DNA from: Collimonas silvisoli
Lineage (GTDB): Bacteria; Pseudomonadota; Gammaproteobacteria; Burkholderiales; Burkholderiaceae_D
Reading direction: 5' to 3'
Assembly: GCF_018305005.1 (NCBI RefSeq)
Contig: NZ_JAGQEG010000004.1
Location: forward strand, 1-64,000
DNA: 64,000 nucleotides
Part shown: piece by piece, positions 49,652-59,637 of the stretch
How positions within the stretch are numbered: the first letter of the stretch is position 1
Layout: each line of letters begins with the position of its first letter
Position numbers and translations under genes: made by a program
Notes under the pieces: model-generated
Database searches by the model: none
What the model saw: the letters and a program-made list of their open reading frames with translations, nothing else
Told to the model about the DNA's origin: nothing

Positions 49652-50962
49652 ATGAAACGCATCAAAGGTCTACGCTGGTGGATTATTGCCCTTGTATGTT
49701 TTGGCACGATCCTGAATTACATTTCGCGCAATTCGCTAGGCGTGCTGGCAGATACGCTGAAGCACGACCTGGACTTCACCACCAAGGAGTACTCGTATGT
49801 GGTCGCAGCCTTCCAGGTCGCCTACACAATCATGCAGCCGGTGTGCGGCTATATCATTGATTTTCTCGGCCTGAAAATCGGCTTTGCCCTGTTCGCCGCT
49901 GCCTGGTCGGTGGTGGGCATGCTGCATGGCTTCGCCACCGGCTGGATCTCGCTGGCATTCTTCCGCAGCCTGCTCGGCCTGACCGAAGCGGCGGCGATTC
50001 CGGCAGGCATAAAGGCCGTTTCGGAATGGTTTCCCAAACAGGAACGCTCGGTGGCGGTAGGCTATTTCAATGCCGGCACCTCCATGGGGGCGGTGCTCGC
50101 ACCGGTGCTGGTGGCGTGGCTGCTGTACCGGCATAGCTGGCAAGCGGCGTTTATTGTGACCGGAGCATTGGGCTTCATCTTTGCCGGCTTGTGGTTCTTC
50201 TTCTACCGCGCCCCTAATGACCATCCTAACCTGTCTGAGACAGAACGCGGCCATATCCTGTCCGGCCAGGAAAGCATCGCCGAAAGTCAGACACATGCAA
50301 AACCATCCGTCAAGGCTATCGTCAGGACTCGCCGTTTCTGGGGCATTGCGCTCACCCGCTTCCTGGCTGAGCCGGCCTGGCAAACCTTCAATTTCTGGAT
50401 TCCGCTGTACTTCATGTCAGTGCGCGGCATGAATCTCAAGGAGTTCGCCATTTTCGGCTGGATGCCGTTCTTTGCCGCCGACATGGGCGGCATCCTGGGC
50501 GGCTATCTGTCGCCGTTCCTGATGAAGCATTTCAAGCTCAGGCTGGTCAACTCGCGCATCGCCGGCATCGCCACCGGCGCGCTGCTGATGACCAGCGTCG
50601 GCTTTGTCGGCTATGTAGAGAGTCCCTATACGGCGATCGCCCTGTTCTGCATCGGCGGCTTCGCCCATCAAATGATTTCCGGCCTGGTCAACACCATGAC
50701 TACCGACGTCTTCAACACCCGCGAAGTCGGTACCGCAAACGGCCTGACCGGCATGATCAGCTGGATTGGCGGCCTCTCGTTTTCACTGCTGATCGGGCAA
50801 CTGGCGGAATCAATCGGCTATACCCCGTTGTTTGCTGCATTGGGCATGTTTGACGTAGTGGGAGCCACCATCCTGTTCCTGCTGTATCGCGGCTACAAGG
50901 ACAACAGCGCCGCAGCGTCCGGAAACAGAACCGAGAACCTTGGAGATTTGCATGTCGGTTAA
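49652..50962 (+). CDS. MFS hexuronate-type permease (ExuT-like, anion:cation symporter family)
   Basis: 436 residues, 12 membrane helices. Starts MKRIKGLRWWIIALVCFGTILNYISRNSLG, close to ExuT/GudP, with GYIIDFLGLKIGFALFA (motif A region), GLTEAAAIPAGIKAVSEWFPKQERSVAVGYFNAGTSMGA split by the usual short loop, and a second half with NTMTTDVFNTREVGTANGLTG. Likely imports a uronate or a uronate disaccharide with protons; the latter would match the cytosolic GH31 enzyme next to it. Confidence 0.88.
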   Translation: MKRIKGLRWWIIALVCFGTILNYISRNSLGVLADTLKHDLDFTTKEYSYVVAAFQVAYTIMQPVCGYIIDFLGLKIGFALFAAAWSVVGMLHGFATGWISLAFFRSLLGLTEAAAIPAGIKAVSEWFPKQERSVAVGYFNAGTSMGAVLAPVLVAWLLYRHSWQAAFIVTGALGFIFAGLWFFFYRAPNDHPNLSETERGHILSGQESIAESQTHAKPSVKAIVRTRRFWGIALTRFLAEPAWQTFNFWIPLYFMSVRGMNLKEFAIFGWMPFFAADMGGILGGYLSPFLMKHFKLRLVNSRIAGIATGALLMTSVGFVGYVESPYTAIALFCIGGFAHQMISGLVNTMTTDVFNTREVGTANGLTGMISWIGGLSFSLLIGQLAESIGYTPLFAALGMFDVVGATILFLLYRGYKDNSAAASGNRTENLGDLHVG

Positions 50963-53423
50963 CCATATTCCTGAATTTCACCTGGCAGAAGAAAACGGTG
51001 CAACATTGACGCTGAAAAGCGCCGACGGCCACGTCGCTCATATCTTCGTGCTGGAACAAGACATCGTCCGCGTCATGGTGTTGCCGGGTGCGCAGCTGCA
51101 ATTCCCGCGCACCTGGGCGATCGCTCCCGGCACTCAGCAGCTACCGTTGGAGGGACGTGAACGCTTCTCGCTTGCAGGCTTTTCCCTGCCCGACTACACC
51201 CTCAGAAACCTGGACGGCGCCTTACAGATACAAACTGGACAGATCCGCCTGACGGTGCAGCTGAAAGGCCTGTTCTGCAGCTGGGAAACCCGTCCAGCCG
51301 GCGAGTGGCAAGAACTGGCACGTGACCGCAGCACGCAAGCCGTCAATTTCGGCTACTGGGATGACAAGGTCTATCACTACCTGAAGCGCGACGCCCGGGA
51401 CGAGATGTATTTCGGCCTCGGCGAACGCAGCGGCGACACCAACCGCCACGGCCGCAGCTACTCCCTGAAAACCATCGATGCGATGGGTTACAACGCCAGC
51501 AGCACCGACGCCTTGTACAAGCACATTCCGTTCTACATCACCTGGAGCAAGCGTCAACGAGCTGCCTTCGGCCTGTTCTACGACACCTTGTCCGAAGGCA
51601 AGCTCGACATGGGCTGCGAGCTCGACAATTATCATGGCCACTACCGCTACTTCGTCGCTGACCATGGTGATCTGGATTATTACTTCATCGCCGGCGACAG
51701 CATGGAACAGGTAGTGCAGCGTTATACCTGGATGACCGGCAAGCCGGCATTCACGCCAAAATGGGGGTTGGGTTACTCCGGCTCGACCATGACGTATACC
51801 GACGAGCCGAACGCACAGGAAAAGATGAATGAATTCCTGGTCAACTGCGAACAGCACGACATGCTGTGCGAATCATTTCACCTGTCGTCGGGCTACACCT
51901 CCATCGCCAACAAGCGCTACGTATTCAACTGGAACCGCGACAAGTTTCCCGATCCGAAGGCCTTTGCCCAGCATTACCTGGATCATGGCGTGCACCTGTG
52001 CGCCAACATCAAGCCTTGTTTGCTGCAGGATCATCCACGCTTCAGCGAAGCCGAGAGCCTGAACCTGTTCATCAAGAACCAGTATGGCAAGCCGGAAATA
52101 GTGCAGTTCTGGGACGAGGTCGGCGCCTATCTGGATTTCACCAATCCCGACACCATCGCCTGGTGGAAACGGGCGGTGACCACATCACTGCTGGAATACG
52201 GCATCACCAGCACCTGGAATGACAACAATGAATTCCAGGTCTTGAATCCGCAAGCCACTGCCCACGGCTTCGGCCAGCGTTTCAAGGCGGTCGAAGCCAA
52301 GGGTTTGCAAACCCTGTTGATGATGGCGGCTTCGCAGGAAGCGCAGATCGAATTCGCGCCAGGCAACCGGCCTTACCTGGTGTCGCGCTCCGGCGCCGCA
52401 GGCATGCAGCGCTATGTGCAGACTTGGTCGGGCGACAACTACACCTCGTGGCAAACGCTCAAGTACAACATCAAGATGGGCCTGGGCCTGGCCATCTCCG
52501 GCGTGTCCAACACCGGACACGACGTCGGCGGCTTCAGCGGCCCGGCGCCCGGTCCGGAACTGCTGCTGCGCTGGGTCCAGTTCGGCATTTTCATGCCACG
52601 CTTTTCAATCCACTCCTGGAACGACGACAAGACCGTCAACGAAGCCTGGATGTATCCCGAAATTACCGGCACCATCCGCAACCTGCTCAAGCTGCGCGCC
52701 TGCCTGACGCCGTATTTCTACGATCTGCTGTGGCGCTATCACCAGCACTACGAACCGATGATCAAGCCGACATTCATGGCTTTTCCCCGCGATCCGAAGT
52801 GCTTTGAAGAGAACGACGACATGCTGGTCGGATCCAGTCTATTGCTGGCGGCAGTGGTTGAGCCGGGTCAAACCAGCCGCAACGTCTATCTTCCCGCCGG
52901 TGCCGGTTGGTACGACTTCTGGAGCGGCGCGCATCATCAGGGCGGACAAGAGATCGTATTGCCTGCGGCCGGCGAACAACCGCCGCTACTGGCGCGCGCG
53001 GGCAGCGCCATCGCCATCAATGTCGCTGAGCAGCACTTCAACCAGGCCGCGCACCAGCAAGGCTTCATGGTTTTCCCGCATCAACGGGATGGCAGTTTCG
53101 AAACAGAATTCTTCGACGATGACGGCGACAGCAATGCCTACCTGGACGGCAAGAGCAGCCTGTGGAAAATCCGCGTGCAAAGCAATGCGGAGGCGCTGGA
53201 CATCGATTTTGAATGCGCAGGCGTCCAGCCGACATCCGACCTGGTCACCCTGCTGCTGCCGCAGCACGAAACGCGCCAGGTCGTACTAAGCGCCGCCGCC
53301 GTCCTGGGCGACGCCATCGTCAATCAACGGCGTGAAATCCAGTTGAAAATCAAGCTGCAATCCGATCCGAATTTACCCATCAAACAAAAGATCGTCAGCA
53401 TTCTGAAGCAATTCAATAAGTAA
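50952..53423 (+). CDS. GH31-family alpha-glycosidase
   Basis: 823 residues from ATG 50952, which follows GGAG and overlaps the permease stop by 11 bases. No signal peptide, so cytosolic. GH31 barrel: KWGLGYSGSTMTYTDE, catalytic nucleophile Asp424 in TSTWNDNNEFQV, acid/base Asp495 in TWSGDNYTSW, then NTGHDVGGFSGPAPGPELLLRW and MPRFSIHSWNDD, and C-terminal beta-sandwich domains. The nucleophile motif W-N-D-N-N-E differs from the usual W-x-D-M-N-E. Operon position suggests it cleaves an alpha-linked uronic-acid glycoside or aldobiuronic acid; the actual linkage cannot be read from sequence. Confidence 0.9.
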   Translation: MSVNHIPEFHLAEENGATLTLKSADGHVAHIFVLEQDIVRVMVLPGAQLQFPRTWAIAPGTQQLPLEGRERFSLAGFSLPDYTLRNLDGALQIQTGQIRLTVQLKGLFCSWETRPAGEWQELARDRSTQAVNFGYWDDKVYHYLKRDARDEMYFGLGERSGDTNRHGRSYSLKTIDAMGYNASSTDALYKHIPFYITWSKRQRAAFGLFYDTLSEGKLDMGCELDNYHGHYRYFVADHGDLDYYFIAGDSMEQVVQRYTWMTGKPAFTPKWGLGYSGSTMTYTDEPNAQEKMNEFLVNCEQHDMLCESFHLSSGYTSIANKRYVFNWNRDKFPDPKAFAQHYLDHGVHLCANIKPCLLQDHPRFSEAESLNLFIKNQYGKPEIVQFWDEVGAYLDFTNPDTIAWWKRAVTTSLLEYGITSTWNDNNEFQVLNPQATAHGFGQRFKAVEAKGLQTLLMMAASQEAQIEFAPGNRPYLVSRSGAAGMQRYVQTWSGDNYTSWQTLKYNIKMGLGLAISGVSNTGHDVGGFSGPAPGPELLLRWVQFGIFMPRFSIHSWNDDKTVNEAWMYPEITGTIRNLLKLRACLTPYFYDLLWRYHQHYEPMIKPTFMAFPRDPKCFEENDDMLVGSSLLLAAVVEPGQTSRNVYLPAGAGWYDFWSGAHHQGGQEIVLPAAGEQPPLLARAGSAIAINVAEQHFNQAAHQQGFMVFPHQRDGSFETEFFDDDGDSNAYLDGKSSLWKIRVQSNAEALDIDFECAGVQPTSDLVTLLLPQHETRQVVLSAAAVLGDAIVNQRREIQLKIKLQSDPNLPIKQKIVSILKQFNK

Positions 53424-53439
53424 AACTCAAGGAGGAGAC

Positions 53440-54621
53440 ATGAAAAACGCAACACTGAAATTATTGCTGGCTACGACCTCGCTGACCGGCGCTGCCTATA
53501 CCCAGGCTCAAACCAGTGTCACGATTTACGGCACGGCTGACGCGGCAATCGTTTATTCAAGCAATCAGCGCGGCAATTCAAACACCTATATGAACAGCGG
53601 CAATCTGAATGCCAGCAAACTGGGCTTCACCGGCGGCGAAGACCTGGGCGGTGGCAGCAAGGCGATTTTCACGCTGGAACAAGGCTTCAGTATCAACACC
53701 GGGGCCCAGAGCGACGCCAGCAAAGCCTTCAACCGCCAGGCCTTCGTCGGCCTGAACGACGCCAGGTACGGCACGTTTACCCTCGGCCGCCAGTACACGC
53801 CTTATTGGCGCTACGTCGGCGGACTCGGGCCGACCGGTGTGCTGACCGGCGCTACCGGCGCCCATCCTGGCGATCTCGACGGTCTCGACACCACCATCAG
53901 GATCAACAATTCCCTGGTGTACGCAACGCCCGTGATTGCAGGCTTCCAGGCCAGCGCCCTGTACGGCTTTGGCGGAAACGCCGGCGCCATCAGCTCCGGC
54001 AATTCCACCAGCGCGGCACTGCGTTATGACTACAGCGCGATGAGCGTAGCCCTAGGCTATCTGAAGCTGAACAATAACAATCTCAAAGGCTTTGCGCAGT
54101 GGGACCCTAACGTCACCTCGGGCAGCTACGCGCAATCGCCGGTCAATGCTGGCTATGCCTCGGCGAAATCGGTGCAAATGATTGCCGCCGCAGCGCGCTA
54201 TAGCGTTTCGGGCAATCTGATGCTGGGAATGAATTTTTCCAATGTTCAGTTGACACCGGGAGCGGCTTCGCTGTTCACGCACCAGGCCACCTTCAATACC
54301 GCCGGCCTGATCTCGACCTATAAGCTGACAACGGCGACGACATTGGCAGCCGGCTATAGCTATACGCGTGAAGCGGCGGCGAACGGCATCAGCGATCCGG
54401 CGCGCTACCAGCAGTTTTCGCTTGAACAGACCTATGATTTTTCCAAGCGGACGGCGCTCTACTTCCTGCAGGCTTATCAGAAAGCGCGTGGAAAAACCCT
54501 GGGTGCCAACGGCGTGACGCCGGTCAACGCAGTCGCCGTCGTCGGCGATTCGCAGAACGGCTCACCGTCTTCCAACGGCAAGCAATTTGTCGCCGTGGTC
54601 GGGATCCGCCATCAGTTCTAG
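53440..54621 (+). CDS. Gram-negative trimeric porin (OmpC/Burkholderia type)
   Basis: 393 residues. Signal peptide MKNATLKLLLATTSLTGAAYTQAQ (cleavage after about residue 24), then TSVTIYGTADAAIVYSSN, the usual first strand of betaproteobacterial porins. The family motif SKLGFTGGEDLGGGSKAIF and the later FNRQAFVGLNDARYGTFTLGR are present. It ends ...VGIRHQF with the terminal Phe needed for Bam recognition. Last gene of the uronate operon, preceded by GGAGGAG, so probably the outer-membrane entry for its substrate. Confidence 0.92.
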   Translation: MKNATLKLLLATTSLTGAAYTQAQTSVTIYGTADAAIVYSSNQRGNSNTYMNSGNLNASKLGFTGGEDLGGGSKAIFTLEQGFSINTGAQSDASKAFNRQAFVGLNDARYGTFTLGRQYTPYWRYVGGLGPTGVLTGATGAHPGDLDGLDTTIRINNSLVYATPVIAGFQASALYGFGGNAGAISSGNSTSAALRYDYSAMSVALGYLKLNNNNLKGFAQWDPNVTSGSYAQSPVNAGYASAKSVQMIAAAARYSVSGNLMLGMNFSNVQLTPGAASLFTHQATFNTAGLISTYKLTTATTLAAGYSYTREAAANGISDPARYQQFSLEQTYDFSKRTALYFLQAYQKARGKTLGANGVTPVNAVAVVGDSQNGSPSSNGKQFVAVVGIRHQF

Positions 54622-54657
54622 TTGAAAGCGGCATTCGACCCGGAATCAGGCTGCTGG

Positions 54658-55896
54658 TCAGGACGACAGCGCCTGATCGAGCAACTCTATCCAATGCCTG
54701 ACCGGCGTTTGCGTGCCCGATTGCAAATGTGTCAGGCAACCGATATTGGCGGAGACGATCACGTCCGGCTGTAGTGCCTGCAAATTGTTCAGTTTGTTGT
54801 CGCGCAAACGGTAGGACAACTCCGGCTGCAATACCGAATAAGTTCCGGCGGAACCGCAACACAAATGACTGTCGGCGCATAGTTGCACATCGACGCCGAC
54901 GCTGCGCAGAAGACCTTCCACCTTGCCGCGAATTTGCTGGCCGTGCTGCAAGGTGCAGGGCGGATGATAGGCCACCCGCTGAGGAAATTTCCCATGCAGT
55001 TTCTTCTGCAATTCCACCTCGAAGGCCGGCAGGATTTCGCTCAAATCCTTGGTCAGCGCTGAAATGGCTTTTGCCTTCACGGCATATGCCGGATCGGCAG
55101 CCAGCATATGCCCGTACTCCTTGACTGTAACGCCGCAGCCGGAGGCGGTCATGACGATCGCTTCGACGCCCTCGCCGTTGCTGCCGATCACGTACGGCCA
55201 CCATGCATCGATATTGCGGCGCATATCGTCTAGGCCGCCACTCTGATCGTTCAGGTGATAACGAATCGCACCGCAGCAACCCGCGTTGGGCGCTATCAGC
55301 AATTGCACGCCGAGTGCATCGAAGACGCGTGCGGCGGCGTGGTTGATATTTGGCGCCATCGCAGGCTGTACGCAGCCATCCAGCAGCAGCATCTTGCGCG
55401 CATGCTGGCGACTCGGCAAAGAACCTGCATCCTGCTTTTCCGGAACCTTGTTTTTCAATTTACGCGGCAGCAAAGGCCGTAGCAATTGTCCCGCCGCCAT
55501 GGCCGGCTTGAACAGCCACGGGCGTGGCAGGAATTCTTTCAACAGCTTGCGCGTGAGCTGCTGGCCGGCCGGCCGCGGCACCTGATCTTCGACCACCTTA
55601 CGGCCGATATCGAGCAAGCGGCCGTATTGAACGCCGGAAGGACAAGTCGATTCGCAATTGCGGCAAGTCAGGCAGCGGTCCAGATGCAATTGCGTCTTGG
55701 CCGTTGCCGGAGTTCCTTCCAATACCTGCTTGATCAGATAAATACGGCCGCGCGGACCATCCAGCTCATCGCCCAGCAATTGATAAGTCGGGCAGGTGGC
55801 GGTGCAAAATCCGCAATGCACGCAGGCGCGCAGAATCGCATCGGCCTCCTTGCCGGCGCGGGTATCTTTGATGAAATCGGCTAGATTGGTTTGCAT
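54658..55896 (-). CDS. glcF: Glycolate oxidase iron-sulfur subunit
   Basis: 412 residues. Two [4Fe-4S] motifs: CVHCGFCTATCP (Cys25, 28, 31, 35) and CLTCRNCESTCP (75, 78, 81, 85). CCG-type heterodisulfide-reductase domains follow (NAGCCGAIRYHL, HPPCTLQHGQQ, HLCCGSAGTYS). Passes electrons from GlcD to the quinone pool. Converges with the porin gene across 36 bases. Confidence 0.95.
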   Translation of the reverse strand: MQTNLADFIKDTRAGKEADAILRACVHCGFCTATCPTYQLLGDELDGPRGRIYLIKQVLEGTPATAKTQLHLDRCLTCRNCESTCPSGVQYGRLLDIGRKVVEDQVPRPAGQQLTRKLLKEFLPRPWLFKPAMAAGQLLRPLLPRKLKNKVPEKQDAGSLPSRQHARKMLLLDGCVQPAMAPNINHAAARVFDALGVQLLIAPNAGCCGAIRYHLNDQSGGLDDMRRNIDAWWPYVIGSNGEGVEAIVMTASGCGVTVKEYGHMLAADPAYAVKAKAISALTKDLSEILPAFEVELQKKLHGKFPQRVAYHPPCTLQHGQQIRGKVEGLLRSVGVDVQLCADSHLCCGSAGTYSVLQPELSYRLRDNKLNNLQALQPDVIVSANIGCLTHLQSGTQTPVRHWIELLDQALSS

Positions 55897-55932
55897 GGCT
55901 TGCTGCGCTATAGGTTGATTTGGTGGTTCGGC

Positions 55933-57006
55933 TTAGAACTCTGGATACATGCGGCCGATATTGAATATCGCCGACGGATCGAAGCTGGCTTTCAAACGCC
56001 GATGAATTTGCGCCACCGCGGGGGCCAGTGGATGGAACACGCCTACACCTTTGTCACCGCCGCGATACAGGCTCGCGTGGCCGCCGGCGGCGGCCGCCGC
56101 GCTGCGGATGGTCTGAGCATCGGCTTCAGTGAATAGCCAGCGTTGCGCTCCGCCCCATTCGATCAACATCTCGCCAGGCAACGCCAACGGTGCTGTGGTC
56201 GACGGCAGCGACAGCCGCCACAAGGGTTTCTGCGTCGATACTGGCGCAAAAAATGCATGTGTCTGCTCACGCACCGCCTGCCAGAAATCGCCAGCATCGG
56301 CGACTGCTTCGCCGCCGAGATTTTGTTCGGCTGCGGACACCGCTGCCTGCGCGCCGGACAGGCGCAGCGTCAGCAGACCATCCTGCCAGCAACTGGCTGA
56401 AATCGGCAAGGGCAAACCGCCCCATTGGTTAAGGCAGCGCAGCGCCTCGGCTTCGCTCATCGCAAAACGCCGGCTGCTAGTGGCAAACGGGCGCGGCAAT
56501 ACTTTCAGCGACACCTCGAGAATCAAACCCAGGGTACCCAGCGAACCAGCCAGCAAACGCGATACATCGTAGCCGGCGACATTCTTCATGACCTGGCCGC
56601 CGAAGTGCAAGATATCTCCCTTGCCGTCCATCAGTACCGCGCCCAGCACAAAATCGCGCAACGCACCAACGGCCTGTCGCGACGGACCGGACAGGCCGCT
56701 GGCGACCATGCCGCCGAGCGTGGCGGCACTACCAACATGCGGCGGCTCGAACGCCAGCATTTGCATGTTCTGCGCCAGTAGCGCCTCGATCTCGGCCAGC
56801 GGCGTGCCGCAACGTGCGGTAATCACCAGTTCGGTCGGCTCATAATCGATGACGCCGCTGTAGGCGCGCGTATCCAGCAGCTCACCCTGCACTTGCTGGC
56901 CATACCAGCTTTTGCTGCCGCCGCCCCGGATTTCCAGCGGATGGTGTTCCGCGCCAGCAGCGATAATTTGCGCCTTCGCCTGCTGTTTGAATAACTCTGC
57001 GTCCAT
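55933..57006 (-). CDS. glcE: Glycolate oxidase FAD-binding subunit GlcE
   Basis: 357 residues. Truncated FAD-linked oxidase fold: LEIRGGGSKSWYGQQ, VITARCGTPLAEIEALLAQN, the FAD-pyrophosphate segment TLGGMVASGLSGPSRQAVGAL split as in the family, and MKNVAGYDVSRLLAGSLGTLGLILE. Forms the glycolate dehydrogenase complex with GlcD and GlcF; gaps on both sides are under 40 bases. Confidence 0.94.
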   Translation of the reverse strand: MDAELFKQQAKAQIIAAGAEHHPLEIRGGGSKSWYGQQVQGELLDTRAYSGVIDYEPTELVITARCGTPLAEIEALLAQNMQMLAFEPPHVGSAATLGGMVASGLSGPSRQAVGALRDFVLGAVLMDGKGDILHFGGQVMKNVAGYDVSRLLAGSLGTLGLILEVSLKVLPRPFATSSRRFAMSEAEALRCLNQWGGLPLPISASCWQDGLLTLRLSGAQAAVSAAEQNLGGEAVADAGDFWQAVREQTHAFFAPVSTQKPLWRLSLPSTTAPLALPGEMLIEWGGAQRWLFTEADAQTIRSAAAAAGGHASLYRGGDKGVGVFHPLAPAVAQIHRRLKASFDPSAIFNIGRMYPEF

Positions 57007-57023
57007 ATTTTTGTGTCTTTTGA

Positions 57024-58535
57024 TTAGAAGCGAGGCAGATCTGCAAACTTCAATTGCCCGCGCTGAACGTGCATCTTGCCGTACTCGGCGCAGCGTTGCA
57101 AAGTCGGAATCGCCTTGTCGGGATTGAGCAAGAATGCCGTATCAAAGGCACGCTTTACGCTGAAGAAAGCCTCGCGCTCCAGCGGCGAAAACTGCACGCA
57201 CATCGAATTTATTTTTTCAATGCCGACGCCGTGTTCGCCGGTGATGGTACCGCCGACAGCAACGCACAGCTCAAGAATCTCGGCACCGAATTCTTCCGCG
57301 CGATGAAATTCGCCCGCCACATTGGCATCGAACAAAATCAGGGGATGCAGATTGCCGTCGCCGGCGTGAAATACATTGGCGCAACGCAGGCCGTATTTGT
57401 GTTCCATCTGCTCGATCCCGAGCAGCACCTGCGCCAGGTTCTTGCGTGGAATGGTGCCGTCCATGCAGTAGTAATCGGGAGAAATGCGGCCGGCGGCGGG
57501 AAAGGCATTCTTGCGGCCAGACCAGAAACGCAAGCGTTCCTCCTCGGAGCTTGACACTTCGATGCGGGTGGCGCCGCTGGCGTTCAACACCGCGCTCATG
57601 CGGCCGATTTCCTCTTCCACTTCTTCGCTGGTGCCATCCGATTCGCATAACAGGATGGCGGCGGCGTCGATGTCGTAACCAGCCTTGACGAAAGGTTCGA
57701 CCATGCGTGAGCTGGTGCGGTCCATCATCTCCAGGCCGGCAGGAATAATGCCGGCGGCAATCACATTGGCGACCGCATTGCCGCTCTTCACGACGTCGTC
57801 GAAGGAAGCCATGATGACGCGCGCCGCTTGCGGCTTGGGAATCAGCTTGACCGTGACCTCGGTGACCACGCCCAGCATGCCTTCCGAGCCGATGAAGACC
57901 GCCAGCAGATCGAAGCCCGGCGCGTCCAGCGCGCCGTTGCCGAGTTCGACTATCTCGCCTTCGATGGTCACCATCCTCACCCGCAACACGTTGTGCACCG
58001 TCAGGCCGTATTTCAGGCAATGCACGCCGCCGGAATTCTCGGCGACGTTGCCGCCTATGGTGCAAGCGATCTGCGACGACGGGTCCGGCGCGTAATACAA
58101 ATCGTGCGCGGCCGCGGCTTCCGAAATGGCCAGGTTGCGCACGCCCGGCTGCACCACGGCAGTCCGGGCATACGGGTCGAGTTTGACGATGCGGGTAAAT
58201 TTAGCTGTGGACAAGACCACGCCGTCGGCGATCGGCAGGGCGCCGCCCGACAAGCCGGTGCCGGCGCCGCGCGGCACGATCGGCACCTTGAGGTCGCGGC
58301 AAGTCTTGAGGATCGCAACCACCTGCGCCTCGTTCTCCGGCAGCGCCACTACCATCGGCGCCTGCCGATAGGCGGCCAGGCCGTCGCATTCGTAGGGCCG
58401 GGTATCTTCAAGATTGGATAACAGCGCCTGTTCCGGCAGCAGCTTGCGCAATGCGCTGACAACCTGTTGTTGACGGGCCGGACTAAAGGCGGATTCAGCG
58501 GCGGCTGAAGCAAGCGCTGAAGTAAGCGAATTCAT
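57024..58535 (-). CDS. glcD: Glycolate oxidase FAD-linked subunit GlcD
   Basis: 503 residues from ATG 58535 (E. coli GlcD 499), preceded by GGGA. VAO-type FAD fold: VPIVPRGAGTGLSGGALPI, PSSQIACTIGGNVAENSGGVH, GLDLLAVFIGSEGMLG-like FDLLAVFIGSEGMLGVVTEV, and C-terminal NVFHAGDGNLHPLILFD with GEHGVGIEKI. Oxidises glycolate to glyoxylate at the membrane. It leads the glcDEF run. Confidence 0.95.
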   Translation of the reverse strand: MNSLTSALASAAAESAFSPARQQQVVSALRKLLPEQALLSNLEDTRPYECDGLAAYRQAPMVVALPENEAQVVAILKTCRDLKVPIVPRGAGTGLSGGALPIADGVVLSTAKFTRIVKLDPYARTAVVQPGVRNLAISEAAAAHDLYYAPDPSSQIACTIGGNVAENSGGVHCLKYGLTVHNVLRVRMVTIEGEIVELGNGALDAPGFDLLAVFIGSEGMLGVVTEVTVKLIPKPQAARVIMASFDDVVKSGNAVANVIAAGIIPAGLEMMDRTSSRMVEPFVKAGYDIDAAAILLCESDGTSEEVEEEIGRMSAVLNASGATRIEVSSSEEERLRFWSGRKNAFPAAGRISPDYYCMDGTIPRKNLAQVLLGIEQMEHKYGLRCANVFHAGDGNLHPLILFDANVAGEFHRAEEFGAEILELCVAVGGTITGEHGVGIEKINSMCVQFSPLEREAFFSVKRAFDTAFLLNPDKAIPTLQRCAEYGKMHVQRGQLKFADLPRF

Positions 58536-58699
58536 GCTGTTTTCCCATAACTGACGGCTATCGAACTGAATGATTTCTGTAGTCGAGTATAACGATATTG
58601 CGTTTTTTACAGAATGATTTCCTCTGGATCCCGCTTGAAAAGCTTGCACCGCGCAGATGAAATATTTTCAGGCCGCAGGCCGCTATCGGGCAATCTGTC

Positions 58700-59605
58700 T
58701 CAAATACGGCTGAAAGTATCTTTCATCCACTCGATAAACGTCGTCACTTCCGGCCGCTCCTGCGGCTTCTGCTGATACACCAGGTAATAGGCATGCGGCG
58801 GCGAGGTCAGGCTGATATCGAACAATTGCACCACCTCTCCTTGCGCAATCATTTGCTGAGCAAAATGTTTGCGGGTCAGGCCAACGCCATGGCCATATCG
58901 CACCAGCTCCAGCAACAGCCCGAGATCGTCGGCGCGCAAGCCGGAAGAAGGTTCCGGCCAGTCCAGGCCGGCAGCCTGGAACCATGGCTGCCAAGGCTCC
59001 AGCGCCGAGCGCAACAAGCTTGCCTTGCGCAAATCGGCTGGCTTGTTCAGCGGGCCGATCTGTTTCAGATACTCGGAGCTGGCGACGGCAAAGGTCGGCT
59101 CTTCGAATAATTTTTCGGTAGTGGTATTCGGATATTTGCCAGCGCCGAAACGCACTTCAAGATCGCTCTCGGTCAAACTCAAATCATACAGCGGCACCGA
59201 CAAGAATATCTCGATCACAATCTCAGGGTGCTGACTGGCAAACCCGTGCAGATGCGGAATCAGCAACTGGCGGGCAAAAGTCGGCGGCGCGGTGATCTTG
59301 ACGCGTGGCTGCACCTGGGCGTTACGCTGCGGCAGCGGGAATTCAGTCAAGGTGCGCAAGGCGCTGCACACCACGTCCAGATAACGGTGGCCGAATTCCG
59401 ATAAAGCGACTACCCTGCCCTCGCGCGAAAACAAGCGTTCGCCGACAAAGTCTTCCAGCAAACGAATCCGGTGCGATAGCGCCGACGGCGTAATGCATAA
59501 CTCATCGGCCGCCAGCGCAAACGAACGATGGCGCGCCGCGGCTTCAAACGCGGATAAGGCATGCACTGGCGGCAGGCGATTGACCAAAGGAGTTTTACTC
59601 GGCAT
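58700..59605 (-). CDS. LysR-family regulator, GcvA-like
   Basis: 301 residues from ATG 59605 (MPSKTPLVNRLPPVHALSAF). HTH at about 17-45 (ALSAFEAAARHRSFALAADEL, ITPSALSHRIRLLEDFVGERLF), and a GcvA-like effector domain (YDLSLTESDLEVRFGAGKYP). The gene lies between the two GlcD-like dehydrogenase genes on the same strand, 164 bases before glcD, so it probably responds to a hydroxy acid and controls one or both; no operator was identified. Confidence 0.88.
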   Translation of the reverse strand: MPSKTPLVNRLPPVHALSAFEAAARHRSFALAADELCITPSALSHRIRLLEDFVGERLFSREGRVVALSEFGHRYLDVVCSALRTLTEFPLPQRNAQVQPRVKITAPPTFARQLLIPHLHGFASQHPEIVIEIFLSVPLYDLSLTESDLEVRFGAGKYPNTTTEKLFEEPTFAVASSEYLKQIGPLNKPADLRKASLLRSALEPWQPWFQAAGLDWPEPSSGLRADDLGLLLELVRYGHGVGLTRKHFAQQMIAQGEVVQLFDISLTSPPHAYYLVYQQKPQERPEVTTFIEWMKDTFSRI

Positions 59606-59637
59606 TTTTCGCGGCAAATTGAGGAGATGGGCTGGGC

